This document shows positions 1 through 8,930 of a DNA stretch of 64,000 nucleotides, in pieces (the stretch's first letter is position 1; every line of letters begins with the position of its first letter). Made by a program: the position numbers and the translations under genes. The stretch covers positions 62,001-126,000 of the forward strand of contig NZ_CAMLDL010000005.1 of assembly GCF_946478955.1 (NCBI RefSeq). The letters are read 5' to 3'. The DNA comes from an uncultured Sphingomonas sp. Lineage in GTDB: Bacteria; Pseudomonadota; Alphaproteobacteria; Sphingomonadales; Sphingomonadaceae. Below the pieces are notes generated by a model. It searched no databases, was not told the DNA's origin, and saw only the letters and a program-made list of their open reading frames with translations.

Positions 1-49
1 TTATCAATTATACCTTGAACGGGACGGCGCCGGGCTGTAGCCTCTGCCA

Positions 50-742
50 ATGCGGACGGAAGAGACCCCTGAAATAGCCGCCCTGCCGTTGTTCGCGGCC
101 ATGCAGGCGGATGTTAGAGAGGCGATTTTCGCCGCTTCTTTTTTGCAGGTGTTTCCGCCGTCGCTGACGCTGATCGAAGCGGGCGGGAAGCCCGATTTCC
201 TACATGTGCTGATCGATGGCTTGGCCGAACTTTTTTCCACCAACGGACCGCGCGAAGTCACGATGCAACTGGTTCGTCCAGTTTCGAGTTTCATCCTGGC
301 GGCGGCCTATACCGACTGCCGCTATCTGATGTCGGCGCGCACCCTGACGGCGTCCCGCATTTTGATGATCCCCGCGCCATTGCTGCGGGACGCCATCGCG
401 CGGGACAATAATCTTGCGACCGCCGCGATGACGGAGATGGCCAAGCGATACCGCACGGTTGTGCGGTCACTTGCCGATATGAAATCGCGCCAAACGCTCG
501 AACGGCTCGGCAATTTCCTGTTGCTGGAAAGCGAGCAGCAGGGCGGGGCGGTTCAGTTCGACCTGCCGGCCGAGAAGCGCGTCATCGCTTCGCTCTTGGG
601 GATGACCCCGGAAAATCTCTCGCGGGCAACCGGCTCGCTGGCGGACCATGGCGTGCTGATCAACGGTCCGGTCGTTCAGATCGTCGACCGTGACAAGCTT
701 ATTGCACTTGCACGGCCCGATGCGATCATCGACCATTTCTAA
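50..742 (+). CDS. Crp/Fnr-family transcription regulator, DNR/NnrR-like candidate
   Basis: This 230-residue protein has a cyclic-nucleotide-type sensor domain at about residues 15-125, a long dimer helix at about 128-155 and a Crp-type helix-turn-helix at about 176-200, whose recognition segment reads TPENLSRATGSL. There is only one cysteine (Cys90), so the four-cysteine iron-sulfur sensor of oxygen-responsive FNR is absent; heme-dependent DNR/NnrR regulators also lack it. NnrS, molybdate transport and an FNR-like box downstream make a role in nitrate or nitric oxide respiration the best guess. Its stop overlaps the convergent porin stop by four bases. The ATG at 50 has no obvious ribosome site, and the window edge hides its promoter. 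Confidence 0.85.
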   Translation: MRTEETPEIAALPLFAAMQADVREAIFAASFLQVFPPSLTLIEAGGKPDFLHVLIDGLAELFSTNGPREVTMQLVRPVSSFILAAAYTDCRYLMSARTLTASRILMIPAPLLRDAIARDNNLATAAMTEMAKRYRTVVRSLADMKSRQTLERLGNFLLLESEQQGGAVQFDLPAEKRVIASLLGMTPENLSRATGSLADHGVLINGPVVQIVDRDKLIALARPDAIIDHF

Positions 743-2004
743 TAACGGGCTTCGATAGCCAGCCAGACCTTCGTCGTGTCGGTGGCGAAGCGATCCGCGA
801 AATAGCGTGAAACCTTCAATGTGGACGTGATCCGCGACGTCATCGGCAATGTGGCCGACGCGCCCACCTCTCGCCCATAAGGGCGGCTGCCGTGGGTTGC
901 ATTGAAATCGTGCAGTTGGAATCGAACCGTCACCGGCCCTGCTTTAGTCAAGGGGCCAACGCGCCATTGAATATCGGCGTAGGCGTCACGCAGGCCGTCC
1001 GCTGGCGTAGTGAGGAATTTGTCGGTCCAGCCGTTGAAGGCGTGAAGGGTGGCGAGCGGCGTCTGAAGCGCTGTCGTTCCGTCCCCCTCCAACCGTTCGT
1101 AACCCAGCCGGGCAGTGACTGGCCCTACCGTGACGCCGGGTTCAATCAGCAGATAGTCATGGCGAAAATGACGGGGGTTGGCGGCATAGTCATGCTGCCG
1201 GGCGAATTCAGCCGCGTATAGCAGCTTCGCCCCATTCCCGAGTTTTTGCTCGCCAGCCAGCCGGACGCCGACGGTGCTCGACGATTGAGTGGGCGCCGTG
1301 GGCAAGTCCAGCCAATAGCCATAGGCAACCAGCGTACCGATCGGGGTAATGGCCGCCGATCCGCGGACGAGGTTGATGTCGGCGTGACGCCAGGTGCCCT
1401 GCGGTGAGTCTGGGCCAAACACGCGGTTGACCCGCGTACTATGCACATATTCCAGGCGTGTGCTTGCCGTTGGCGTCACCGCGAGGCGAATGGCATCCAG
1501 CGTCTGGTCGTTCTGCCGCCAATCCACGCTGCCGATCCATCGCTGGTTATCCAGGTTGACCGTCTGCCGCCCGACAATGGCCTCCAGCGCTTTCGTCGGT
1601 TGCCACTTCAGATAGGCCTGGTTGAGAAGCAGGTCAGACGGGTCGGCGACGATGGGGCGATCGATGACGCCGTTGGTGGTGTCATTATAATGGCTGGGCC
1701 CAAGGCGCACGATGGCCTCACCTTCGACCAGCGCGCTGAGCCCATTCCAGATCGTGGTGCGCGCGCCTGCCCGAACGCGCAGGGTCGATGCGACAGCGGA
1801 TCGATCAAACCCGTCCTGATCAACCACTTCCAGCCGGTAACGGGCATTAAGGTAGGGCGTGATCGGTGCAGGCGTCGCCGCCGCATCTTTGCCCTTCTGA
1901 CTTTGCGCCGAGGCCGGCGACATGGGCGCCAATAACAGCAAGACGTTTGCCGCCACGACAGCTGACCATGATGGCGGGAAGGATTTCGATTGATCCTGTT
2001 TCAT
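739..2004 (-). CDS. Alginate-export-type outer membrane porin
   Basis: A 421-residue secreted protein. The ATG at 2004 gives a signal peptide with hydrophobic core VVAANVLLLLAP and a cleavage site after ASA near residue 33. Upstream in-frame ATGs at 2031 and 2052 would bury that signal behind 9-16 extra residues, so 2004 is preferred. The rest alternates polar and aromatic residues as in a beta-barrel, contains the segments LNQAYLKW and GRQTVNLDNQRW typical of the alginate-export porin family (AlgE-like fold), and ends in an aromatic Tyr. Such porins occur in denitrification clusters of proteobacteria, where their substrate is unknown; alginate transport is not implied. An FNR-like box sits 54 bases upstream of the start. 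Confidence 0.8.
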   Translation of the reverse strand: MKQDQSKSFPPSWSAVVAANVLLLLAPMSPASAQSQKGKDAAATPAPITPYLNARYRLEVVDQDGFDRSAVASTLRVRAGARTTIWNGLSALVEGEAIVRLGPSHYNDTTNGVIDRPIVADPSDLLLNQAYLKWQPTKALEAIVGRQTVNLDNQRWIGSVDWRQNDQTLDAIRLAVTPTASTRLEYVHSTRVNRVFGPDSPQGTWRHADINLVRGSAAITPIGTLVAYGYWLDLPTAPTQSSSTVGVRLAGEQKLGNGAKLLYAAEFARQHDYAANPRHFRHDYLLIEPGVTVGPVTARLGYERLEGDGTTALQTPLATLHAFNGWTDKFLTTPADGLRDAYADIQWRVGPLTKAGPVTVRFQLHDFNATHGSRPYGREVGASATLPMTSRITSTLKVSRYFADRFATDTTKVWLAIEARY

Positions 2005-2057
2005 GCCCGCCGGATGGGTCGGTCGCGGCATCGGGTAATTGATGCCGGTCAATTCCC

Positions 2058-2071
2058 ATGATGATTATCAA
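2058..2071. promoter_or_regulatory. FNR/DNR-like binding box
   Basis: The sequence ATGATGATTATCAA matches the FNR/DNR consensus TTGAT-N4-ATCAA at nine of ten fixed bases. It lies between the divergent porin (start 2004) and small membrane protein (start 2111) genes, so one dimer could serve both promoters. The Crp/Fnr regulator at 50-742 is the natural candidate binder. This is a pattern match by eye only. Confidence 0.55.
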
Positions 2072-2110
2072 TCCTATTGCCGTTTAACCTCACCGCGGTG
2101 GATGCTTGCC

Positions 2111-2578
2111 ATGGACAGTCTCTATCTTGCGCGAATTGCGCATTTGGTCGGCGTCGTCGCATGGTTTGGCGGCGTCTGGTTTGTAACGATGGTGGTGATA
2201 CCGGCGATTGGCCGCAATCAGCCGCCGGACCGGCGGATGGAAGCCTTTCACCAAATTGAGGGCCGATTCGCCCCCCAGGCCTCTGCATGGGTGCTGCTGA
2301 CCGGTGCCAGCGGTTTCTGGATGGCCTGGAAGATGGACCTTTGGTGGCGCTTTGCCGACCCGGCCTATTGGTGGATGTGGGCCATGCTGCTTCTGTGGAT
2401 GCTGTTCATGGTGATGCTGTTCATCATTGAGCCCTTCGTCATCCACCCGCGCATGAAGGCGATCGATGATCGCGGGCGGACCTTTCGCCGGATGCAGCGG
2501 ATGCACATGATCCTGTCGCTCGCTGGCCTGATCACCATCGCCGGCGCAGTTGCCGGCGCACATGGATGGACACCATGA
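2111..2578 (+). CDS. Four-helix integral membrane protein beside nnrS
   Basis: A 155-residue protein with about four membrane helices. The first carries the segment HLVGVVAWFGGVWF, similar to CopD-like and other small b-heme-type membrane proteins; histidines occur in helix 1 and near the last helix (MQRMHM). The ATG at 2111 is chosen because GGTGG lies nine bases before it; ATG 2102 has that motif too close. The stop overlaps the start of nnrS, so the two are probably translated together under the FNR-like box. The function is unknown; a heme-binding accessory role in nitric oxide metabolism is only an inference. Confidence 0.75.
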   Translation: MDSLYLARIAHLVGVVAWFGGVWFVTMVVIPAIGRNQPPDRRMEAFHQIEGRFAPQASAWVLLTGASGFWMAWKMDLWWRFADPAYWWMWAMLLLWMLFMVMLFIIEPFVIHPRMKAIDDRGRTFRRMQRMHMILSLAGLITIAGAVAGAHGWTP

Positions 2579-3786
2579 CAATCGAACAACGACCCGGCGG
2601 CATTCGCCTGCTTGCGGCGGCGCCGCACCGGCTGCCATTTCTGACCGGCGCGTTCAATCTGATTGTGCTGCCGACTTGGTGGTTTGCTCGTTTGATGGAG
2701 CTGAACGGAGCACCACCTCATCGGCCGCAAGTCGACCAGATCGCCGCGACATTCCACGGGCCGCTAACACTTTATAGCCTGTTCATGCCGTTCATCATGG
2801 GCTTTCTGCTGACCGTGTCCCCACGCTGGATGGGCCTACCCGACCTTGCGCCGAGACGGTATCTTCCGGCGTCGATCCCGGTAGCGGTCGGCAGTTTGCT
2901 GATCGCCGTCGCGCTTTGCACGGATCGCACCGCCATACTTGCGGCCGGATTGATGATCCTGCTGGCAGGCTGGATCGCGGGCGTTGCCCTGCTCGCACGG
3001 GTGCTTGCCGTGCATTGCCAAACCGCCAAGGAGCCGCCCTGGCACGGCTGGTCGGCGCTTGGCGGCTGTCTGTTGGGTATGGCCGGGCTCGCCATGTTGC
3101 TTGCCTATGCGCTGGGCTGGTTTCCCGGTCGGGCCGGTTCCATCCTGCTTGGCGCTGATGGGCTGACCGCGATTGTCTTCCTGACCGTCTGTCACCGCAT
3201 GATCCCGTTCTTTGCCGGTAATGTGGTGGCGGGCTATATTCGCTGGCGGCCCTATTGGCTGCTCGGCGCGATCTGGGTACTGATGTTGGCCGACATGGCA
3301 GCGCACCTGTGGGCACCAGCGCTGCGCTTGTGGTCCGCAGGCGGCCTGGCGTTGCTACTTGGCTATACGCTGTGGCGCTGGGCCCCACGCGGGCGCGCAC
3401 CCGGCCTGTTGATTGTGCTGTTCCTGGGGTTCGCTTGGGCACCCGTCGCCTTTGCCTTCGCGGCCCTTTCGACGATCAGCGATTTCCCGGCCATCGCTTC
3501 CACCCACGCCTTGTTGTTGGGCATGGGGGCGAGCCTGGTCATCGCCATGGTCACCCGCGTCACACAGGGGCACAGCGGTCGCCCGCTGGAAATGCCGCTG
3601 GTGGGCTGGATCGCCTTCGTCGCGGTTCAGGCGGCGGCCATCACACGCATCATCGCGGCGATGGATGGCGAGGCCTTGTCTCAGCTGTTGGCGGCGGCGC
3701 TGATCTTTGCGGCAGGGGTCCTTCCCTGGGCGCTGCGCGGCATCTTCATCTATTTGGTCCCGCGTCAGGACGGGCGCCCGGGGTAA
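2575..3786 (+). CDS. nnrS: NnrS family membrane protein (nitric oxide stress)
   Basis: A 403-residue polytopic protein with about twelve hydrophobic helices. It contains the family hallmark VTRVTQGHSGRPLEMP near residues 325-340 and the early segment LPFLTGAFNLIVLP. NnrS proteins are heme- and copper-containing membrane proteins that lessen nitrosative stress and are controlled by NO-responsive Crp/Fnr regulators in denitrifiers. The start at 2575 overlaps the upstream stop as ATGA; the earlier in-frame ATG at 2566 is possible. An 80-base gap separates it from modA, so the modABC genes could share its transcript. Confidence 0.9.
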   Translation: MTIEQRPGGIRLLAAAPHRLPFLTGAFNLIVLPTWWFARLMELNGAPPHRPQVDQIAATFHGPLTLYSLFMPFIMGFLLTVSPRWMGLPDLAPRRYLPASIPVAVGSLLIAVALCTDRTAILAAGLMILLAGWIAGVALLARVLAVHCQTAKEPPWHGWSALGGCLLGMAGLAMLLAYALGWFPGRAGSILLGADGLTAIVFLTVCHRMIPFFAGNVVAGYIRWRPYWLLGAIWVLMLADMAAHLWAPALRLWSAGGLALLLGYTLWRWAPRGRAPGLLIVLFLGFAWAPVAFAFAALSTISDFPAIASTHALLLGMGASLVIAMVTRVTQGHSGRPLEMPLVGWIAFVAVQAAAITRIIAAMDGEALSQLLAAALIFAAGVLPWALRGIFIYLVPRQDGRPG

Positions 3787-3865
3787 TGCGCTCAGCCATG
3801 GCCGACCGGCTGCTTCGCTTGTCGCTTGCAGCCCTTACGAATAGGCTGGCCTTTGGATAAGGGGA

Positions 3866-4633
3866 ATGATGGTGGTTCGCTGGTTCTTGTTCCTGGTCGG
3901 AATGGCGCTCATGGTCGCGGGCTGTTCGCAGCAGCGCGACCATCGCGCGCCGGTCGTCCTTGCGGCATCCAGCATGCAGGAATCGCTGACCGCCGCGGCC
4001 AATGAATGGACCGCTGCGGGGCACCCTCAGCCGGTAATATCCTTTGCCGCTTCTTCCGCCCTTGCTCGCCAGATCGAAAGCGGGGCCGACGCCGATCTTT
4101 TCATTTCCGCCGATGAGCAATGGATGGACAGCGTAGAAAAAGCGGGACGCGTCGAACCCGGAAGCCGACATGATCTTGTTGGCAACGCACTTGTCCTGAT
4201 TGGTGCGGTCGGTTCCAAGCCGATTGCTCTTCAAGTTGGGTCGATGATGTCGGGGCTGGGTGGTGGACGACTGGCAATGGCTGATCCCGACAGCGTTCCT
4301 GCCGGTCGCTACGGCAGGGCGTCGCTGCAGAACCTCGACCTATGGTCGGCGCTGGAGCCACATCTCGCGCGCGCAGAAAATGTTCGCGCGGCGCTCGCCC
4401 TGGTCGAACGCGGAGAGGCGCCGCTCGGTATTGTCTATGCCACCGACGCAAAGGCCAGCGGCAAGGTCCAGGTCGTTGCCGTCTTCCCTGCGGCAAGTCA
4501 TCCGCCCATCGTTTACCCAATGGCGCTGCTCAATAAATCCTCGGCCGATGCGAAGGGCTTTTCCGGCTTTCTGCTTTCCCCGCGCGGCCAAGCCATTTTT
4601 GCCGCCCACGGGTTCACGGCGCCTTCCCGTTGA
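3866..4633 (+). CDS. modA: Molybdate ABC transporter substrate-binding lipoprotein
   Basis: A 255-residue lipoprotein. The hydrophobic leader ends in a lipobox MVAGC with Cys20 as the lipidated residue, which is notable because many ModA proteins are soluble periplasmic ones. The mature part has the ModA signatures AASSMQESL near the start, FAASSALARQIESGADADLF and the C-terminal block IVYPMALL. It captures molybdate (or tungstate) for the molybdenum cofactor needed by nitrate reductases. AAGGGGA precedes the ATG; ATG 3869 is equally possible and better spaced. The stop overlaps modB. Confidence 0.9.
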   Translation: MMVVRWFLFLVGMALMVAGCSQQRDHRAPVVLAASSMQESLTAAANEWTAAGHPQPVISFAASSALARQIESGADADLFISADEQWMDSVEKAGRVEPGSRHDLVGNALVLIGAVGSKPIALQVGSMMSGLGGGRLAMADPDSVPAGRYGRASLQNLDLWSALEPHLARAENVRAALALVERGEAPLGIVYATDAKASGKVQVVAVFPAASHPPIVYPMALLNKSSADAKGFSGFLLSPRGQAIFAAHGFTAPSR

Positions 4634-5322
4634 TGCCGACGTCGGCGGAATGGGCGGTCCTGGAGCTCTCGCTTCGCGTTAGCTTGGTGGCGATGTTGGT
4701 GACGCTGCCATTCGCCTATGGATTGGCGTGGATATTGGCTCGTGGTCGGTTCCCAGGGAAGGTCCTGCTCGACGCGATGGTCCACCTTCCGCTGGTGGTT
4801 CCTCCGGTCGTGACCGGCTGGCTGCTGCTGTTGCTATTCGGCCGAAGCGGCCCACTGGGCGGGTGGCTGGAATATCAGTTCGGTGTGACTGTCATGTTCC
4901 GCTGGACAGGCGCTGCGATCGCTGCCGGCGTGATGGCGTTACCATTAATGGTTCGTCCGATCAGACAGTCAATCGAAGGGATTGACCAACGGCTTGAGGC
5001 CGCCGCCCGCACCTTGGGGGCGTCGCGCTGGCGTGCCTATACCACCATCGCCTTGCCGTTGAGCTTGCCCGGCATCCTGACAGGCATGATGCTGGGTTTC
5101 GCCCGATCTCTCGGCGAATTTGGCGCGACCATTACCTTTGTTTCCAACGTGCCGGGTGAAACACAGACACTGCCGCTGGCCATCTATGCCGCGCTGCAGG
5201 TCCCCGGCGGAGAGGGGACTGTAACTCGACTGGCGATCCTGTCCGTCACACTGTCCCTGTTCGCCCTTGTCGCGTCAGAAATGGTTGCGCGTCGCAGCGG
5301 AAGGCATTTCCATGCGATTTGA
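4633..5322 (+). CDS. modB: Molybdate ABC transporter permease
   Basis: A 229-residue inner-membrane permease with about five helices. The EAA loop that contacts the ATPase is clear (EAAARTLGASRWRAYTTIAL near residues 120-140), followed by LGEFGATITFVSN, a ModB-type segment. It forms the channel through which molybdate delivered by ModA passes. The ATG at 4633 shares one base with the modA stop (TGATG), which indicates coupled translation; an in-frame TTG at 4630 is the less likely start. Confidence 0.9.
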   Translation: MPTSAEWAVLELSLRVSLVAMLVTLPFAYGLAWILARGRFPGKVLLDAMVHLPLVVPPVVTGWLLLLLFGRSGPLGGWLEYQFGVTVMFRWTGAAIAAGVMALPLMVRPIRQSIEGIDQRLEAAARTLGASRWRAYTTIALPLSLPGILTGMMLGFARSLGEFGATITFVSNVPGETQTLPLAIYAALQVPGGEGTVTRLAILSVTLSLFALVASEMVARRSGRHFHAI

Positions 5323-5938
5323 GATCGACCTTGAGAGGCGCCTTGGTGATGCAGTCATCGCGCTCAGCTTTGCCTCCGACGCGCCGGTGACCGCGTTAGT
5401 CGGACCGTCGGGGATCGGAAAATCCACGATCCTCAACATGATTGCTGGAATCCGAACGCCTGACCAAGGCAGAATCGCCGTCAATGATCGGCAACTGTTC
5501 AATAGCGCGCAGGACATTGATGTGCCACCGGAGCTCCGGCGGTGCGGCTATGTGTTTCAGGAAAATAGACTTTTCCCGCACTATCGCGTTCGCGGGAATC
5601 TGCTTTACGGAGTCAGGCAGGCCGTCAAGGAACCGCCCAAGGGCAGTTTTGATGAGGTGGTCGCACTATTGGGTTTGGAACACCTCTTGAATCGCTGGCC
5701 CGGATCCCTTTCCGGCGGCGAAGCACGAAGGGTTGCGATTGGCCGGGCGCTCCTTTCCAGCCCGGACTTTCTTCTGTTGGACGAACCATTGACGTCACTG
5801 GATCCGGATCGACGTGAAATCATGATGCGCACCGTTGAAGACATCCGCGAGAACTACAACCTCCCAATCCTCTACGTGTCTCACCAACAGGATGAGGTTG
5901 CTCGTATCGCGGGTCATGTGGTTCAAATGACCGAGTGA
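5312..5938 (+). CDS. modC: Molybdate ABC transporter ATPase, short form without TOBE domain
   Basis: A 208-residue ATPase with Walker A GPSGIGKST (31-39), Q-loop FQENRLFPH (82-90), signature LSGGE (133-137), Walker B LLLDEP (154-159) and H-loop His191. It stops right after the nucleotide-binding domain, while typical ModC proteins are about 350 residues and end in a molybdate-binding TOBE/MOP domain. It may therefore lack allosteric shut-off by molybdate. The ATG at 5312 follows GGAAGG at good spacing and overlaps modB by 11 bases. No remnant of a TOBE domain is visible downstream, where repeat-rich DNA begins. Confidence 0.88.
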   Translation: MRFEIDLERRLGDAVIALSFASDAPVTALVGPSGIGKSTILNMIAGIRTPDQGRIAVNDRQLFNSAQDIDVPPELRRCGYVFQENRLFPHYRVRGNLLYGVRQAVKEPPKGSFDEVVALLGLEHLLNRWPGSLSGGEARRVAIGRALLSSPDFLLLDEPLTSLDPDRREIMMRTVEDIRENYNLPILYVSHQQDEVARIAGHVVQMTE

Positions 5939-6006
5939 ACATACGCGGGAATACTTCTCTGTTCACTGATTCAGGGTTGAGGCATCCCTATTCTTGGTTT
6001 CCCGAA

Positions 6007-6132
6007 TTCCCTGTTTTTCATTTGACGTCGGCGGGCAGCAAACATTGAAAATCGTCACAAACTGGCGCGAAACGGTCATTTTCTAGGCCAGATGTGGGGT
6101 CACATAAGTGAAAATTCGCTCGAAACAGGGAA
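6007..6132. repeat. Inverted repeat pair bounding a 126-bp segment
   Basis: TTCCCTGTTT at 6007-6016 and AAACAGGGAA at 6123-6132 are perfect 10-base inverted copies. The right copy falls exactly where the RHS reading frame on the minus strand stops resembling a YD repeat. The segment between them has no coding signs. It may be an insertion that cut the RHS gene, or a recombination-associated repeat; a genome search for other copies would decide. Confidence 0.45.
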
Positions 6133-6252
6133 CCAGCCGACCAAGCGCATCATAGCTGTAGCTGATGACCTCACCGGCAAGCGCCGGGCCACAAAGAGCA
6201 GCGCTTCCAAGAAAAACCCCAAGCAGAATCGCTGGGCGACACCGTCCCCCAT
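6083..6252 (-). pseudogene. Truncated RHS/YD-repeat secreted protein remnant
   Basis: Read leftward from about 6240, the frame gives a signal-peptide-like stretch AILLGVFLGSAALCGPALAG followed by EVISYSYDALGRLV, the start of a YD (RHS) repeat. It then enters unrelated sequence and stops at 6083. The only well-placed ATG (6252, with AGGGGA five bases upstream) is one base out of frame. An extra G in the G-run just after that ATG would join start, signal and YD motif, so a one-base deletion is likely. The gene has thus lost its frame near the start and everything after the first YD motif. Confidence 0.6.
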
Positions 6253-6335
6253 AAAATCCCCTGTCTACCGAGCTAGAAATGATGGATTGAATAACCCATC
6301 GTTCTGGGAAATAGGCTGCAACATTTTGGAAGAAT

Positions 6336-6404
6336 GTGAAATCACCAGCTCGAAATACTGATTTCACGAGATTATTTCTACGAAATCGCCTGGCTTCGTG
6401 AAAT
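6336..6404. repeat. Cluster of GTGAAAT inverted motifs
   Basis: GTGAAATCA (6336-6344) is inverted as TGATTTCAC (6359-6367). ATTTCACGA (6361-6369) is inverted again as TCGTGAAAT (6396-6404). A smaller ATTTC-TAC-GAAAT palindrome (6374-6386) sits between. Three related arms in 69 bases suggest a protein-binding array, or the worn end of a mobile element. No gene starts immediately beside it. Confidence 0.45.
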
Positions 6405-6581
6405 GATGCGCGCGAATCAGCTTTGCCCACCTCCACTTGCCTTTTGTGCTTGGCCGATAGTGGTGCGATCACTTCTAACAACGGCCTGATGATCGATCTT
6501 CGCGGGATGGTGAGGGGAGGCGCAATTCAGCTGGCGCGCGGCACTTGCCTCCGCGCCTCGCCCGCACACTTTTGGTGCCGC

Positions 6582-6645
6582 TTTTGATGCACCCCTGCCC
6601 GAGAGGCGCACGAGAGAGATGCGCGTGATGCATTTTGATGCACCC
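6582..6645. repeat. 13-base direct repeat, 51 bases apart
   Basis: TTTTGATGCACCC occurs at 6582-6594 and 6633-6645 in the same direction. The spacing is 51 bases, about five helical turns. It lies upstream of the recombinase pair and may be a regulatory or recombinase contact site; chance cannot be excluded. Confidence 0.4.
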
Positions 6646-6694
6646 ACAAGGCCGTATTCCGGAGTTCAGCGTGTGTTCGGCCGCGCCAAACCTT

Positions 6695-6721
6695 CTGTTG
6701 TAACGTCGCAATTTACAACAG
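6695..6721. promoter_or_regulatory. 27-base palindrome upstream of the recombinase operon
   Basis: CTGTTGTAA (6695-6703) and TTACAACAG (6713-6721) are perfect 9-base inverted arms around a 9-base spacer. The site is 62 bases upstream of the 77-residue protein that leads the recombinase operon. An operator for a dimeric repressor is the simplest reading; a recombinase attachment core is an alternative. Confidence 0.5.
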
Positions 6722-6783
6722 CACACTGTTGCATCGGCCAATTTTCGTGTCATCTGAATCGACCCTCACGATGGAGGGTATTG

Positions 6784-7017
6784 ATGACCAATCTCAGTTC
6801 GACGAAGCGAATGAAGGAGAGGATGCCTGCGGGACATGCATCCAAGGATCAGGCGCCGTCCAATCGAGTGCGCGTGGCAATATCGCCGTCATCCAGCCCA
6901 CCGGCAAACGACAACCTCTATCATCACGATTTTCCGGCTTGCCTGGCGGTTACGGACGATGAACTAAGGTTGCTGCGCTGTTATCTCGGTCAGCAGATTC
7001 TGGCCTTGTTTGGATGA
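6784..7017 (+). CDS. 77-residue protein of unknown function coupled to the recombinase
   Basis: I do not recognise the family. The protein begins with a Ser/Lys/Arg-rich, probably disordered half and ends with a more ordered segment (LAVTDDELRLLRCYLGQQIL). The ATG at 6784 has an excellent ribosome site, GGAGGG five bases upstream. The stop at 7015-7017 lies just before the recombinase start at 7026 and overlaps an alternative recombinase ATG at 7014, so the two are translated as a pair. A role as recombination directionality factor or regulator can be proposed from position only. Confidence 0.55.
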   Translation: MTNLSSTKRMKERMPAGHASKDQAPSNRVRVAISPSSSPPANDNLYHHDFPACLAVTDDELRLLRCYLGQQILALFG

Positions 7018-7025
7018 GGAACATC

Positions 7026-8737
<1,712 letters not shown>

Positions 8738-8930
8738 CTGGGCGCCCGCTTAGCCGCACCTGCCGCGCCCCGCAAGCACTTCGCGCTCGCCGCGCCCCGC
8801 CATCGGGGGAAGTGGCATTGCATTGGCACTGCCGAGCCTTAGGAGTTGCAGTAATTAGGACGTCAGCGATGGTGCAAATGGACGTTGAGGGCGATTTTGG
8901 CAGTGATTTTCTTTGAAAGTGCCGGAGGCG

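Larger units (their letters stand above)
5939..6783. other. Gene-poor repeat-rich stretch left of the recombinase
   Basis: These 845 bases hold no convincing intact gene. They contain an inverted repeat pair (6007-6132), a truncated RHS gene on the minus strand (6083-6252), a cluster of GTGAAAT-type inverted motifs (6336-6404), a 13-base direct repeat (6582 and 6633) and a 27-base palindrome (6695-6721). The bases look more AT-rich than the flanking core genes. The mosaic fits the end of a mobile element. Confidence 0.6.

Noticed and set aside
2090..2638. Open frame of 182 codons antisense to the membrane protein before nnrS
   Set aside because: The sense strand encodes clear membrane helices and the nnrS overlap; the antisense product is His/Pro-rich noise.
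6147..6481. Full-length 132-residue protein upstream of the RHS remnant
   Set aside because: The frame upstream of the signal-like segment has no ribosome site and an unlikely composition; only the signal-YD part is meaningful.
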